A DNA stretch of 64,000 bases, taken from positions 62,001-126,000 of the forward strand of contig JACPYS010000043.1 in assembly GCA_016195915.1 (NCBI GenBank), given 5' to 3'. The translations under genes were made by a program, and so were the position numbers. The notes beneath the pieces were generated by a model. It was not told the DNA's origin. It did no database searches and saw only the letters and a program-made list of their open reading frames with translations. The DNA is from Betaproteobacteria bacterium. Its GTDB lineage: Bacteria; Pseudomonadota; Gammaproteobacteria; Burkholderiales; SG8-39. Below, in pieces: positions 1-8,833 of this stretch (position 1 is the first letter of the stretch; every line of letters starts with the position of its first letter).

Positions 1-2510
1 GAGCCCGGCTCGAAGTGATACTCGAGCGCGAACTCCGACAACCCCACGCGCAACACCGGCGGGAAATTGCCGGTGGTAATCCCCGCCGCCTGGTGGCGCA
101 TCAGGTCTTCGCGCCGCAGGTAGAGGAGTTTCGGATCGCTCCGCTCGGCGTCCTTGCGCCACTTTTCGAAATCAGCCCCGTTGTGGATCCCTTCCGGAAC
201 CCGGCTGTCGTAAAACGCGAAGATCAGCTCGTCGTCGACCAGGATGTCCGGCCGGCGCGATTTGTGTTCGAGCCGCTCGATTTCACGCAGCAGGCGCCGG
301 TTGTGCTGGAAGAACGGCGCACGCGTTTCATACTCTCCCTCGACGAGCGCGGAGCGGATGAAAAGCTCACGCGCGAGAAGCGGATCGTGCGGGCCGTAGT
401 TGACGCGCCGGCCCACGTACACCGGCAGGCCATAGAGCGTGCCGCGCTCCATCGCAACCACCTGCGCGCGCAATTTTTCCCAGTGCGGGTCTTCGCGGCT
501 GCGCTTCAGGAGATGCGCGCCGAGTTCCTCCAGCCACTGCGGCTCGATCACCGCGGCGCAGCGCGCGTAAAGTCGCGTGGTCTCGGCAAGTTCCGCTGCG
601 ACGATCCACCGTCCGGGCTTTTTCGTACCCGTAGAGGGGTGTACCCGGAACTTGATGCCGCGTGCACCCGTGTATGCGCCGCTCTCGTCGGTTTTCAGGC
701 CCACGTTGCCAAGCAAGCCGGCGAGCAGCGCACGATGAACGGCGCGATAGCCCTCCTGTGTCGCCACGTCTGCGCGCGACATTTTCCAGCCCATCTCCGC
801 GACCGCGGCGTGCAACTGCGCGTGCACCGCGCGCCATTCGCGCATCCGCCCGACCGAAAGATGGCTGTCGCGGCAGGCCTCGGCCAGCTTGCGATTGGAC
901 TTCTTGTGCTCGAGCAGTTCGCCAAAATGCTTCCACATCCTTAGGTAGGTGACGAAATCCGAGCGCGGATCGTCGAACTTGGCGTGCGCCAGGTCGGCCG
1001 CGGCCTGCCGCTCGAGCGGCCGCTCTCTCGGGTCCTGTACCGAAAGCCCCGCAGCGATCACCAGCCCCTGCTCGAGACAGTGTTCGTCGCGGGCGGCGAG
1101 AATCATGCGGCCCACCCGCGGATCGAGCGGCAGGCGCGCCAGCTCGGTGCCGAGCGGCGTGAGCTCGTTGGCCTCGTCCACCGCGCCCAGCTCGCGCAAT
1201 AGCGCGTAACCGTCGGCGATCGCGCGCGGCGGCGGGGCATCCACGAACGGAAAATCGGCGACATCGCCGAGGTGCAGGCTCTTGGCGCGCAGAATCACCG
1301 CCGCGAGCGACGAGCGAAGCACTTCGGGATCCGTGAACGGCGCGCGTGCGCCGTACTCGGCCTCCGAGTAGAGGCGTACGCAGACCCCATCCTGTACCCG
1401 TCCGCAGCGTCCGGCGCGCTGACTGGCGGAAGCACGCGAGATCCGTTCGATGCGCAATTGCTCGACCTTGTTTCGATAGCTGTAGCGTTTGACGCGCGCC
1501 ACACCCGTGTCCACGACGTAGCGGATTCCCGGCACGGTCAGCGAGGTTTCGGCGACGTTGGTTGCGAGCACGATGCGGCGTGCCCCGCCTGGCTTGAACA
1601 CCTGGTCCTGGTCCGTCGCCGACAGGCGCGAATACAGCGGCAGAATCTCCGTATGGGGCGCGTGACGCTTGCGCAGGACTTCGGCCGCGTCGCGAATTTC
1701 GCGTTCGCCGGGAAGGAACACCAGGACGTCGCCCGGTCCCTCGCGGCAGCACTCGTCCACCGCGTCGGCCAGCGCCTGCCCTTCCTCCTCGCGCGTGGTA
1801 TCTTCCTCCTCTCCACCCACCGGCCGGTAGCGCACCTCGACCGGGTAGAGCCGGCCGGATACCTCGATCACCGGGGCACCTCCGAAGTGCCTGGAAAACT
1901 TCTCCGCGTCAATGGTGGCCGAGGTGACCACGAGTTTCAGTTCCGGCCTGCGGGGCAGGAGCCGCTTCAGGTAGCCGAGCAGGAAATCGATATTGAGGCT
2001 GCGCTCGTGGGCTTCGTCGAGGGTCAGGGCGTCGTAGGCGCGCAGTTCGGGATCGCCCTGGGTCTCGGCGAGCAGGATGCCGTCGGTCATCAGCTTGATG
2101 AACGACTCGCGCCGCACCTTGTCGGCGAAGCGCACCTTGTAGCCGACCGCAGAACCGAGTTCTGCGCCGAGCTCGGAGGCGATGCGCGCCGCCACCGAGC
2201 GCGCGGCAATCCGGCGCGGTTGCGTGTGGCCTATCCAGCCGTCCACGCCGCGTTGCATTTCGAGCAGGATTTTCGGCAATTGCGTCGTCTTACCCGAGCC
2301 GGTCTCGCCACAGACGATGACCACCGGGTGCGCCTCGATGGCTGCGCGGATTTCCGCACGCCTGGCGCTGACCGGCAACGCCGCATCGAAACGCGGACGC
2401 GGCAGGCGCGCGATGCGCTCCGCGCGCGCCGCTAACCGCCGCGTTTTTTGCCCTTCTTGGCGCGGCCGGCCTTGGCCACGCGCTCTAGTGCTTCCGCCAC
2501 CCCACGGCAC
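1..2510 (-). CDS. hrpA: ATP-dependent RNA helicase HrpA (DEAH box), C-terminus beyond window edge
   Basis: DEAH-box RNA helicase of the HrpA family, which in E. coli cleaves mRNA and rescues stalled ribosomes. I read the frame codon by codon from about 2430 to base 1 and found no stop. It shows Walker A (VCGETGSGKTT), motif Ia (HTQPRRIAARSV), DEAH (LTLDEAHERS), the VTSATID-like motif III, and SQRAGRCGR-type motif VI. The part present is about 800 residues and stops near the conserved YHFEPG motif; E. coli HrpA is about 1300, so the rest lies outside the window. The start is uncertain. There is no ATG near the N-terminus; the only candidates in frame are GTG at 2510 (overlapping ppk2) and TTG at 2378. 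The roughly 70 extra N-terminal residues of E. coli HrpA are absent. It is last in the minus-strand run CYTH-CHAD, sixA, ppk2, hrpA. Confidence 0.93.
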   Translation of the reverse strand, partial: MPWGGGSTRARGQGRPRQEGQKTRRLAARAERIARLPRPRFDAALPVSARRAEIRAAIEAHPVVIVCGETGSGKTTQLPKILLEMQRGVDGWIGHTQPRRIAARSVAARIASELGAELGSAVGYKVRFADKVRRESFIKLMTDGILLAETQGDPELRAYDALTLDEAHERSLNIDFLLGYLKRLLPRRPELKLVVTSATIDAEKFSRHFGGAPVIEVSGRLYPVEVRYRPVGGEEEDTTREEEGQALADAVDECCREGPGDVLVFLPGEREIRDAAEVLRKRHAPHTEILPLYSRLSATDQDQVFKPGGARRIVLATNVAETSLTVPGIRYVVDTGVARVKRYSYRNKVEQLRIERISRASASQRAGRCGRVQDGVCVRLYSEAEYGARAPFTDPEVLRSSLAAVILRAKSLHLGDVADFPFVDAPPPRAIADGYALLRELGAVDEANELTPLGTELARLPLDPRVGRMILAARDEHCLEQGLVIAAGLSVQDPRERPLERQAAADLAHAKFDDPRSDFVTYLRMWKHFGELLEHKKSNRKLAEACRDSHLSVGRMREWRAVHAQLHAAVAEMGWKMSRADVATQEGYRAVHRALLAGLLGNVGLKTDESGAYTGARGIKFRVHPSTGTKKPGRWIVAAELAETTRLYARCAAVIEPQWLEELGAHLLKRSREDPHWEKLRAQVVAMERGTLYGLPVYVGRRVNYGPHDPLLARELFIRSALVEGEYETRAPFFQHNRRLLREIERLEHKSRRPDILVDDELIFAFYDSRVPEGIHNGADFEKWRKDAERSDPKLLYLRREDLMRHQAAGITTGNFPPVLRVGLSEFALEYHFEPG

Positions 2511-3961
2511 ATGGTCTTCAGCACCTTGATGCGGGCGTGGTATTTGTTGTTGGCCTCGACCATCGTCCAGGGCGCGATCGAAGTCGAGGTCCGATCGACC
2601 ATGTCGCACACTGCCCGCTCATAGGCATCCCAGCTCTTGCGGTTGCGCCAATCCTCTTCGGTGATCTTGAAACGCTTGAACGCAATCTGCTCCCGCGCCT
2701 TGAAGCGCTTGAACTGCTCATCCTTTCCGATCGCGAGCCAGAACTTCAGCACCACCACGCCATGCTTGGTCAGCGCCTGTTCGAAATCATTGATCTCGGT
2801 ATAGGCGCGCATCCAGTCCGCTTCGGAGCAGAATCGTTCGACTCGCTCCACCAGCACGCGGCCGTACCAGGAACGGTCGAAAAAGGTGAACCTGCCGCGC
2901 CGCGGTATGTGCCGCCAGAAGCGCCAGAGGTAGGGCTGCGCGCGCTCTTCTTCCGTGGGCGCCGCAACCGAAACGTTGTTGTAGCGGCGCGCATCGATGG
3001 CGCTGGTGACGCGCCGGATCGCGCCGCCCTTGCCGGCGGCGTCGTTGCCCTCGAACACCGACACCACCGAAATCGACTTGAAACCCGGATCGCGTGAAAG
3101 CGAGTTGAGGCGCCCCTGCCACTTCTCGAGTTGCTTTTCGTACTGGTCCTTGGTCATTGTCTGATCGAGCGGCAGCGCGCGCAACACGTTCAGGTTGTCC
3201 GCCTCCGCCAGCAGCGGCGGAGTCTTGTCGGGCACGTTCTTGACCGGCTTCTGGTCCAGGCGCTCGCGCATCGCGGCGAGCAGGTGCCGGCCGAAGGTGA
3301 GCGTGCGATAGCGCGGATCGGCGCCGGGCACCACGATCCACGGCGCTTCGCCGGTCGAGGTCTTGCGCAGGAACGGTTCGCTCACCTTGACGAACCGGTT
3401 GTAGAGCTTGAAGTACTCCCACTCGATGTCGGTCACGCGCCAGCGTGTCCTGGAATCCTTTTCAAGCGCCTTGAGACGCTTCTTCTGCTGTGGCTTGGAC
3501 AGGTGGAACCAGTACTTGAGCAGCAACACGCCCTCGTCGCACAGCATCTTCTCGAAGCGCAGGATCTCGCCGATTTGCTGCGAGAACTCGCTCTCGCCGA
3601 TCACGCCCTGCACGCGCTGCACCACCGGAAGGGTGTGCCATGCGCCGAAGAAAACGCCGATCTTGCCGCGGGGCGGCAGCGCGCGCCAATAGCGCCATAG
3701 CGGCGGCCGCTCGATCTCCTCGTCCGATGGCGCCGGAAAGGCGTTGGCGGCGATATGGCGCGGATCCATCCATTCGTTGAGCAGGTTCACGGTCTCGCCC
3801 TTACCTGCGCCTTCCACGCCGGCGATCAGGATCAGCACCGGGAACTTGCCGTTCTCCTTGAGGTCGTACTGCGCGTTGAGCAGCGCCTCGCGCAGCTTCG
3901 GCGCCTCTTTCAGGTACTTGGCCTTGTCGATGCGGTGATCGAGATTCGCTGAGTCGAACAT
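2432..3961 (-). CDS. pap: Two-domain PPK2 family polyphosphate kinase (polyphosphate:AMP phosphotransferase type)
   Basis: Class II, two-domain PPK2, 509 residues. Family members transfer the terminal phosphate of polyphosphate to AMP, giving ADP. The N-terminal half (about 1-245) has a relaxed Walker A (GVEGAGKGE) and a lid region (FGAWHTLP) lacking the usual D-R-S-x-Y. The C-terminal half (about 265-500) has the canonical Walker A (FEGNDAAGKGGA) and lid (FDRSWYGRVLVERVE), so the C-terminal half is probably catalytic. A basic tail (KAGRAKKGKKRGG) ends the protein. It lies 22 bases downstream of sixA and upstream of hrpA. AMP specificity rests on the two-domain architecture and would need assay. 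Confidence 0.9.
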   Translation of the reverse strand: MFDSANLDHRIDKAKYLKEAPKLREALLNAQYDLKENGKFPVLILIAGVEGAGKGETVNLLNEWMDPRHIAANAFPAPSDEEIERPPLWRYWRALPPRGKIGVFFGAWHTLPVVQRVQGVIGESEFSQQIGEILRFEKMLCDEGVLLLKYWFHLSKPQQKKRLKALEKDSRTRWRVTDIEWEYFKLYNRFVKVSEPFLRKTSTGEAPWIVVPGADPRYRTLTFGRHLLAAMRERLDQKPVKNVPDKTPPLLAEADNLNVLRALPLDQTMTKDQYEKQLEKWQGRLNSLSRDPGFKSISVVSVFEGNDAAGKGGAIRRVTSAIDARRYNNVSVAAPTEEERAQPYLWRFWRHIPRRGRFTFFDRSWYGRVLVERVERFCSEADWMRAYTEINDFEQALTKHGVVVLKFWLAIGKDEQFKRFKAREQIAFKRFKITEEDWRNRKSWDAYERAVCDMVDRTSTSIAPWTMVEANNKYHARIKVLKTMCRGVAEALERVAKAGRAKKGKKRGG

Positions 3962-3983
3962 GGCGTTGCTCCTTTTTTACGGA

Positions 3984-4436
3984 TCAGACAAGGTCGGGGG
4001 AGATCGCGGCGCGCAGCGCAGGCTGCCTCGCGGCGCCCCGCTCGCGCGCCGCGAGCCAGTACAGGGCGCCCTTCTTCAGGTTCCAATCGTATGCTTTTCC
4101 GGTCAGCGCGAGCGCTGCCACCTGGCCGAGCGTCGGTTGATGGCCTACCACCACGACCACGCCGCCGGCCGCCGGCCAGCCGCAGGCCGACAGCAACGCG
4201 CTCGGGTCGGCACCCACGTCGCAGTCTTCAAGGATTTCGTACTCGCGCGTCAACGCGCGCGCGGTCTGCCGGGCACGACGCGCCGGGCTGGACAGCACCC
4301 GGGTGCCGTCCGGCAGCCGCTCCCGCAGCCATCCAGCGACCCTCTCCGCCTGCTTCTCGCCCTTTGGCGTGAGCTTACGCTGCGCGTCCGGCGAACCGTC
4401 TTCGGCCTCCGCGTGCCGCCACAATATGAGTTCCAT
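3984..4436 (-). CDS. sixA: Phosphohistidine phosphatase SixA
   Basis: Histidine-phosphatase superfamily, 150 residues, the usual size for SixA. The catalytic RHG-type motif is RHAEAEDG at residues 7-14, and the second catalytic histidine lies in VVVVGHQPTLGQV. SixA removes phosphate from phosphohistidine in HPt domains and, in E. coli, from the nitrogen phosphotransferase protein NPr. There is no signal peptide, so it is cytoplasmic. It sits between the CYTH-CHAD gene and ppk2 on the same strand. Confidence 0.88.
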   Translation of the reverse strand: MELILWRHAEAEDGSPDAQRKLTPKGEKQAERVAGWLRERLPDGTRVLSSPARRARQTARALTREYEILEDCDVGADPSALLSACGWPAAGGVVVVVGHQPTLGQVAALALTGKAYDWNLKKGALYWLAARERGAARQPALRAAISPDLV

Positions 4437-4528
4437 GACTTTTTCCGCTCCGCGGTACTGCTACGAGACTACGCGAATTCTGCCACCGGACGCGAAGCGC
4501 AGGTCGTGACCTAGGTCAACAACCGTGT

Positions 4529-6064
4529 TCAGCGCCAGAAATGATCGCAAGCGCGAAAAGCCTTCCAGGATCGCTGCAGGGCCTGCCGGTGATGTTCGAG
4601 CGCCGTCCCGGTCCGGTCGCGCACGATAGCCCGCGGTTGCCGGCGCAGGGGCTCGCCCGATTCACGCGCGGCGGTCTTGATCAGCGCCTGCGCGGTCGCG
4701 CAGTCGTTGATCGCGCCGAGCACGTCCTGCAGATCGTTCAACGCTTCGAGCATGGGCCGCGCTCGAACGCTCGAGAACAACGGCGCGAAGAAGCCGGCCG
4801 CGTAACGCAGCTTCTTTGCCGCGATGCGCAACCGGTGCATCTGCGGAAAATCGAGCCGCGCCAGCGTTCTGCCCCGCTTGCGCACACGCTCGTAGTCCCG
4901 CTCCAGCACCGCTTTCGCATGACCGGCGACAGGCGCCTGAAGCGCCAGGGCCTGCGTCTGCGTCTGTTGCGCAGCCCACGGCTCCTCGGTCAGCCAGCCG
5001 CCCATGCTCAGGACCAGGCGCTGATAGTCGGGTGATGCAACGGCGAGGCTGGCCGCACGGTGCGCGGACTGCCTCAGGCGCGCGCAGGTGCGCTCCAGTC
5101 TGTGCAGGCCGTGGTGCTCGGGATACTGGGCGATCAACGGTGAGAGCGTCGCTTCGACGAACACGTCCCAGTCGCGCGCCGGGCCCAGCGCGCGCGCGAG
5201 GCCTTGCACCGAGGCGACCGGGCGTTCCGCAGTACCCGGCGGCAGCAGCGGCGCGAAGGCACCCAGGCCCGAGCGCAACCGGCGCAGCGCAACCCGCATC
5301 TGGTGCAGGTATTCGGGGTCAGCGCCGCGCAATACGCCCGCGTAGTTGGCCTGCATATGATTGATGCAGCTCCAGCATACTGCTTTGAACGCCGCGGTGG
5401 CAGTCATTCCCCTGCGGACAACACCCAGTTGCGCCTTGACCGGCGCGGCGGACACGCCGTGCGCCAAAGCGTAGCCGCGTTCGGCCTTCGAACGATGCTC
5501 GATCCGGACGGGATAGCGCTCGGCGATCCTGAGCGCGAATTCGAACAGGCGCCATGCGGGCCCTGTCTGCAACTCGAGTTCCACCTCGCTCACCGCGATC
5601 CGCGCTTTGCGCGCGCGGATCACGCCGCGATCGAGACTGACCTCGATCTTTACGCCGGGCGCGGGCGAGACTACCCGTGTCAGGCGCTGCATAGTGACGC
5701 GGAACACCGGGCCGAGCTTCGCTCGACCCACCACCCGCAACGCCAGTTTTCCCAGCTCGCTGTGCGCAACGTGCGCCAGGTCTGGAACCGGCACTTTCAC
5801 GGACGTCTCGATCTCGACGCGCCGGTGCAGTCCGGCCTGCACGCTTCCTCCGCCCTTGATCGCCTGGGTCCAGCTGCCGCGATCCTGCCGCAGGCGCAAC
5901 GCCACACCTCGCCGCGACAGGGAGTGTCGCGGCGTGTCGTAATAGACCGCATCCAGGGTTCGCGCAGCCTCGTCCGGAGTCCCGATGAGCGGATCACCCG
6001 CCAAGCGCGCGAAATATCGCGGCTCGAGGGCAATCTTCAGTTCCACTTCGTTCGGCATCGTCAT
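4529..6064 (-). CDS. CYTH-CHAD protein, probable inorganic triphosphatase (YgiF-like)
   Basis: About 511 residues with an N-terminal CYTH domain and a C-terminal CHAD domain. The CYTH signature ExExK appears as NEVELKIAL, followed by conserved strands with paired Arg and Lys (ALRLRQD, AIKGGG). The CHAD domain (about 220-511) has repeated basic helices such as HQMRVALRRLRSGL and HRLRIAAKKLRY. E. coli YgiF of the same architecture hydrolyses inorganic triphosphate, and CHAD domains bind polyphosphate. The open frame extends to 6229, but the CYTH motif begins right after ATG 6064 (or 6058), and the extra part would run into the divergent transporter gene, so 6064 was chosen. Confidence 0.88.
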   Translation of the reverse strand: MTMPNEVELKIALEPRYFARLAGDPLIGTPDEAARTLDAVYYDTPRHSLSRRGVALRLRQDRGSWTQAIKGGGSVQAGLHRRVEIETSVKVPVPDLAHVAHSELGKLALRVVGRAKLGPVFRVTMQRLTRVVSPAPGVKIEVSLDRGVIRARKARIAVSEVELELQTGPAWRLFEFALRIAERYPVRIEHRSKAERGYALAHGVSAAPVKAQLGVVRRGMTATAAFKAVCWSCINHMQANYAGVLRGADPEYLHQMRVALRRLRSGLGAFAPLLPPGTAERPVASVQGLARALGPARDWDVFVEATLSPLIAQYPEHHGLHRLERTCARLRQSAHRAASLAVASPDYQRLVLSMGGWLTEEPWAAQQTQTQALALQAPVAGHAKAVLERDYERVRKRGRTLARLDFPQMHRLRIAAKKLRYAAGFFAPLFSSVRARPMLEALNDLQDVLGAINDCATAQALIKTAARESGEPLRRQPRAIVRDRTGTALEHHRQALQRSWKAFRACDHFWR

Positions 6065-6125
6065 TGAGTGATATTCTGCGCCAGGCAGATCGACAGCGAT
6101 GAGAATCAATCCCAACTGCTGCGAC

Positions 6126-6142
6126 CGTAACCGGTCGTTACG
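6126..6142. promoter_or_regulatory. Inverted repeat upstream of the SulP gene
   Basis: Six-base arms CGTAAC and GTTACG around a five-base centre, lying 15 bases before the SulP ATG in the divergent CYTH-CHAD/SulP intergenic space. It could be an operator or an mRNA hairpin near the ribosome binding site (GAGG at about 6148). Its role is unknown. Confidence 0.3.
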
Positions 6143-6156
6143 AACCTGAGGCGACG

Positions 6157-8373
6157 ATGGTAAGCGCAAAAACCTCCGCCAGCAGCTCAGGCGATCGCGC
6201 GGGCGACCTTTGGGGCGGACTGGCCGCAATGCTGGTCGCGCTGCCGTCGTCGATCGCCTTCGGTGTACTGGTCTACGGCGCGATCGGGCCGGAGCAGGCG
6301 GGTGCGGGAGCGCTCGCCGGCATTGTCGGTGCTGCCGCGCTCGGGATCGTCGCGCCGATCGTAGGCAGAAACGGCGGTTTCATCACCGCGCCCTGCGCTC
6401 CGGCGGCGGCAATTCTCTCCGCGCTCGCAGCGGAACTCGTGGCGCGTGGTGAAATCCACCCCGATCATGTGGTGGGGCTGCTCGGGCTCACCGCATTGCT
6501 GTCGGCGCTTTTTCAACTGGTGTTCGGCTTTGCGCGCGTCGGACGCCTGATCAAGTTCATTCCCTATCAGGTGGTCAGCGGCTACCTCTCGGGCGTGGCC
6601 CTGATCATCGCGCTGGGCCAGTTGCCGAAGCTGCTCGGCTTGCCAAAACAGGTAACTCTCGCCCACGGCCTCGTTTCGCCGAACCTGTGGAACTGGACCG
6701 GAATCACGGTCGGGCTGGTCACCATCGCCGCGACCTTTGCCGCCCCGAAACTGACCGAGAAAGTTCCCGCGGCGATCATCGGGCTGGTCGCTGGAATCGC
6801 CACCTATTTCGGGCTCGCTTTTTCCGACGCCAAGCTCCTCGAGCTTGCCGGCAATCGGCTCGTGATCGGGCCGATCGAGGCATCCGGCTCCTTTGTCGCC
6901 GCGGTCGGCGCGCGCGCGTCGTCGCTATTGCACATCGACTTTTCCGACATCGGGCTGGTGCTTGTCTCGGCGCTCACGCTCGCCGTGCTCCTTTCCATCG
7001 ATACGCTCAAGACCGGCGTCGTACTCGACGCCCTGGTACGCCGCCGCCACAACTCAAATCGCGAGCTGATCGGGCAGGGCACTGCCAACCTCGCGTCCTT
7101 CTTCGTCGGCGGAATGGCTGGCGCGGGCACCATGGGGGCGACCCTGATGAATGTCACCAGCGGCGGGCGCACCCCCCTGTCGGGGATTGCCGAAGGCGTG
7201 TTCGTGCTGCTTGCGTACCTGGTACTCGGCGCGTTGATCGCATGGGTGCCGATCGGCGCGCTTGCCGGCATCCTGCTCGTAGTCGCCTGGAAAATGTTCG
7301 ACCGCAGCGTGTTCCATCTGGTGCTGCGCCGTTCGACGCGCGTCGATTTCGCGGTCATCATGATCGTGATTGCGGTGGCGCAGGTCGGGTTGATCCAGGC
7401 GTCGGCGACCGGTATCTTTCTCGCAATCCTGCTGTTCATCCGCGACCAGGCGCGCGGCTCGGTAATCGTCAACAAGCTCGACTTGCGGGTCGTACGTGCC
7501 AAGCGGCGGCGGCTTCTGGCCGAATCGGAAATTCTCGACGCGCACGGCGAGGACGCGATCGTGGTTCAGCTGCACGGCAACCTGTTCTTCGGCACCACCG
7601 ACCAGCTTTTCTCCGAACTCGAGCAGGATCTCACCAAGCGGCGTTTCGTCCTGCTCGACCTGCACCGCGTCGAGTCGATGGATTTCACCGCCGCACACCT
7701 GTTCGAGCAGATGAAAGGGCGGCTGGCCGACAGCGGCGGCGAGCTGCTGTTCAGCCAGCTGCCCTCGGGCATGGCCACGAAGCAGGACATCGAAGAGTAC
7801 ATGGCTGAACTCGGCCTGGTGCGCGGCGGCAAGGGCGTTCACGTGTTCGAGACGGACGACAGCGCGATCGAGTGGATGGAGGACCGCATCCTGGAGGCCT
7901 ACGGCTGGACGCCAGAGGAAGAAGGCGCGGCATTGGAGCTCGGAGAGATCGAGATCTTCAGCGAGTTCGATGACGCGACGATCGCCGAACTCTCGGGCGC
8001 CCTCACCACCCTCAGCGTCCCCGCCGGCGGCGCGATCTGCTCGCGCGGCGACGCGGGCGACGAAATGTTCCTGCTGCGCAGCGGGCGCGTGAACGCGCTT
8101 CTGCCGCTGGAGACCGGCAAACGCCTTCACGTGGCCACCTTCTGCCGCGGCGACTTCTTCGGCGAAATGGCATTCATCGACCAGGAACCGCGCTCCGCGA
8201 GTGTGGAGGCGGTCACCCCCGCCGAATTGTTCCTGCTTTCGCGCGCTCGATTCGACGAGCTGGTGAAGAGGGATCCTGCCCTGGGCGGAATCATCTTCGA
8301 GCGGCTGGCGGTCGCCATTTCGAAGCGCCTGCGTTCGGCCGATACGGAGCTTCGGGCGCTCGAAGAGTACTGA
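6157..8373 (+). CDS. SulP family anion transporter with C-terminal STAS and cyclic-nucleotide-binding domains
   Basis: 738 residues. Residues about 18-435 form a hydrophobic SulP (SLC26) membrane domain with the family's early segment ending in APCAPAAAI. Residues about 468-560 form a STAS domain (VVQLHGNLFFGTTDQLF, then LLDLHRVESMDFTAAH). Residues about 598-735 form a cyclic-nucleotide-binding fold (GDAGDEMFLLRSGRVN, then FFGEMAFIDQEPRSASV, the phosphate-binding-cassette region). Family members move sulfate, bicarbonate or dicarboxylates; the substrate here cannot be told from sequence. The tail suggests gating by cAMP or another ligand. GAGG lies about 5 bases before the ATG. Confidence 0.9.
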   Translation: MVSAKTSASSSGDRAGDLWGGLAAMLVALPSSIAFGVLVYGAIGPEQAGAGALAGIVGAAALGIVAPIVGRNGGFITAPCAPAAAILSALAAELVARGEIHPDHVVGLLGLTALLSALFQLVFGFARVGRLIKFIPYQVVSGYLSGVALIIALGQLPKLLGLPKQVTLAHGLVSPNLWNWTGITVGLVTIAATFAAPKLTEKVPAAIIGLVAGIATYFGLAFSDAKLLELAGNRLVIGPIEASGSFVAAVGARASSLLHIDFSDIGLVLVSALTLAVLLSIDTLKTGVVLDALVRRRHNSNRELIGQGTANLASFFVGGMAGAGTMGATLMNVTSGGRTPLSGIAEGVFVLLAYLVLGALIAWVPIGALAGILLVVAWKMFDRSVFHLVLRRSTRVDFAVIMIVIAVAQVGLIQASATGIFLAILLFIRDQARGSVIVNKLDLRVVRAKRRRLLAESEILDAHGEDAIVVQLHGNLFFGTTDQLFSELEQDLTKRRFVLLDLHRVESMDFTAAHLFEQMKGRLADSGGELLFSQLPSGMATKQDIEEYMAELGLVRGGKGVHVFETDDSAIEWMEDRILEAYGWTPEEEGAALELGEIEIFSEFDDATIAELSGALTTLSVPAGGAICSRGDAGDEMFLLRSGRVNALLPLETGKRLHVATFCRGDFFGEMAFIDQEPRSASVEAVTPAELFLLSRARFDELVKRDPALGGIIFERLAVAISKRLRSADTELRALEEY

Positions 8374-8410
8374 GTCCCGACAGGAGACCTCCGCTCAAGG
8401 GAGATCAGGA

Positions 8411-8830
8411 ATGAAAGTGCCCGTTTTACTTGCCGGATTGGTTTTGGGAGTGTGCGCCGCTCAGGCCGCGCCGCCGAACATGCGGCCGGGAATGTGGGAA
8501 ATTACGACAAGCGTGGAGATGCCCGGACTGCCGACGCAGATGCCGCCGCAGAGCATCAGGCACTGTTACAAGGCTGAGGACCTGAAGGAGTCCAGGGACA
8601 CGCTGCCCGCGGACAAGACCTGCAAGGTCGACGAATTCAGACAGGAAGGCAATACGGTGCGCTGGAAAATGAGCTGCAAGGGTGACGAGGGACCGATGTC
8701 CGGTAGCGGCGAGATCGCCTACGCCGGGCACAGCTACAGCGGCACGGTCGCCATGGCCGGCAAGGCCGGCGGCCAGTCGTTCAACGTGACCCAGAAATAC
8801 AGCGGCAGGAGGATCGGCGATTGCAATTGA
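8411..8830 (+). CDS. Secreted DUF3617 domain protein
   Basis: 139 residues. An N-terminal signal peptide (KVPVLLAGLVLGVCAAQA) is followed by the typical DUF3617 opening NMRPGMWEITTSVEMPGLP and four cysteines (HCYKAED, KTCKVDEF, MSCKGDE, final DCN). The family is periplasmic and of unknown function. The start ATG follows CAGGA. It lies 37 bases after the SulP gene and 3 bases before the MttB homologue, so the three genes may form one transcript. Confidence 0.8.
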   Translation: MKVPVLLAGLVLGVCAAQAAPPNMRPGMWEITTSVEMPGLPTQMPPQSIRHCYKAEDLKESRDTLPADKTCKVDEFRQEGNTVRWKMSCKGDEGPMSGSGEIAYAGHSYSGTVAMAGKAGGQSFNVTQKYSGRRIGDCN

Positions 8831-8833
8831 GGC

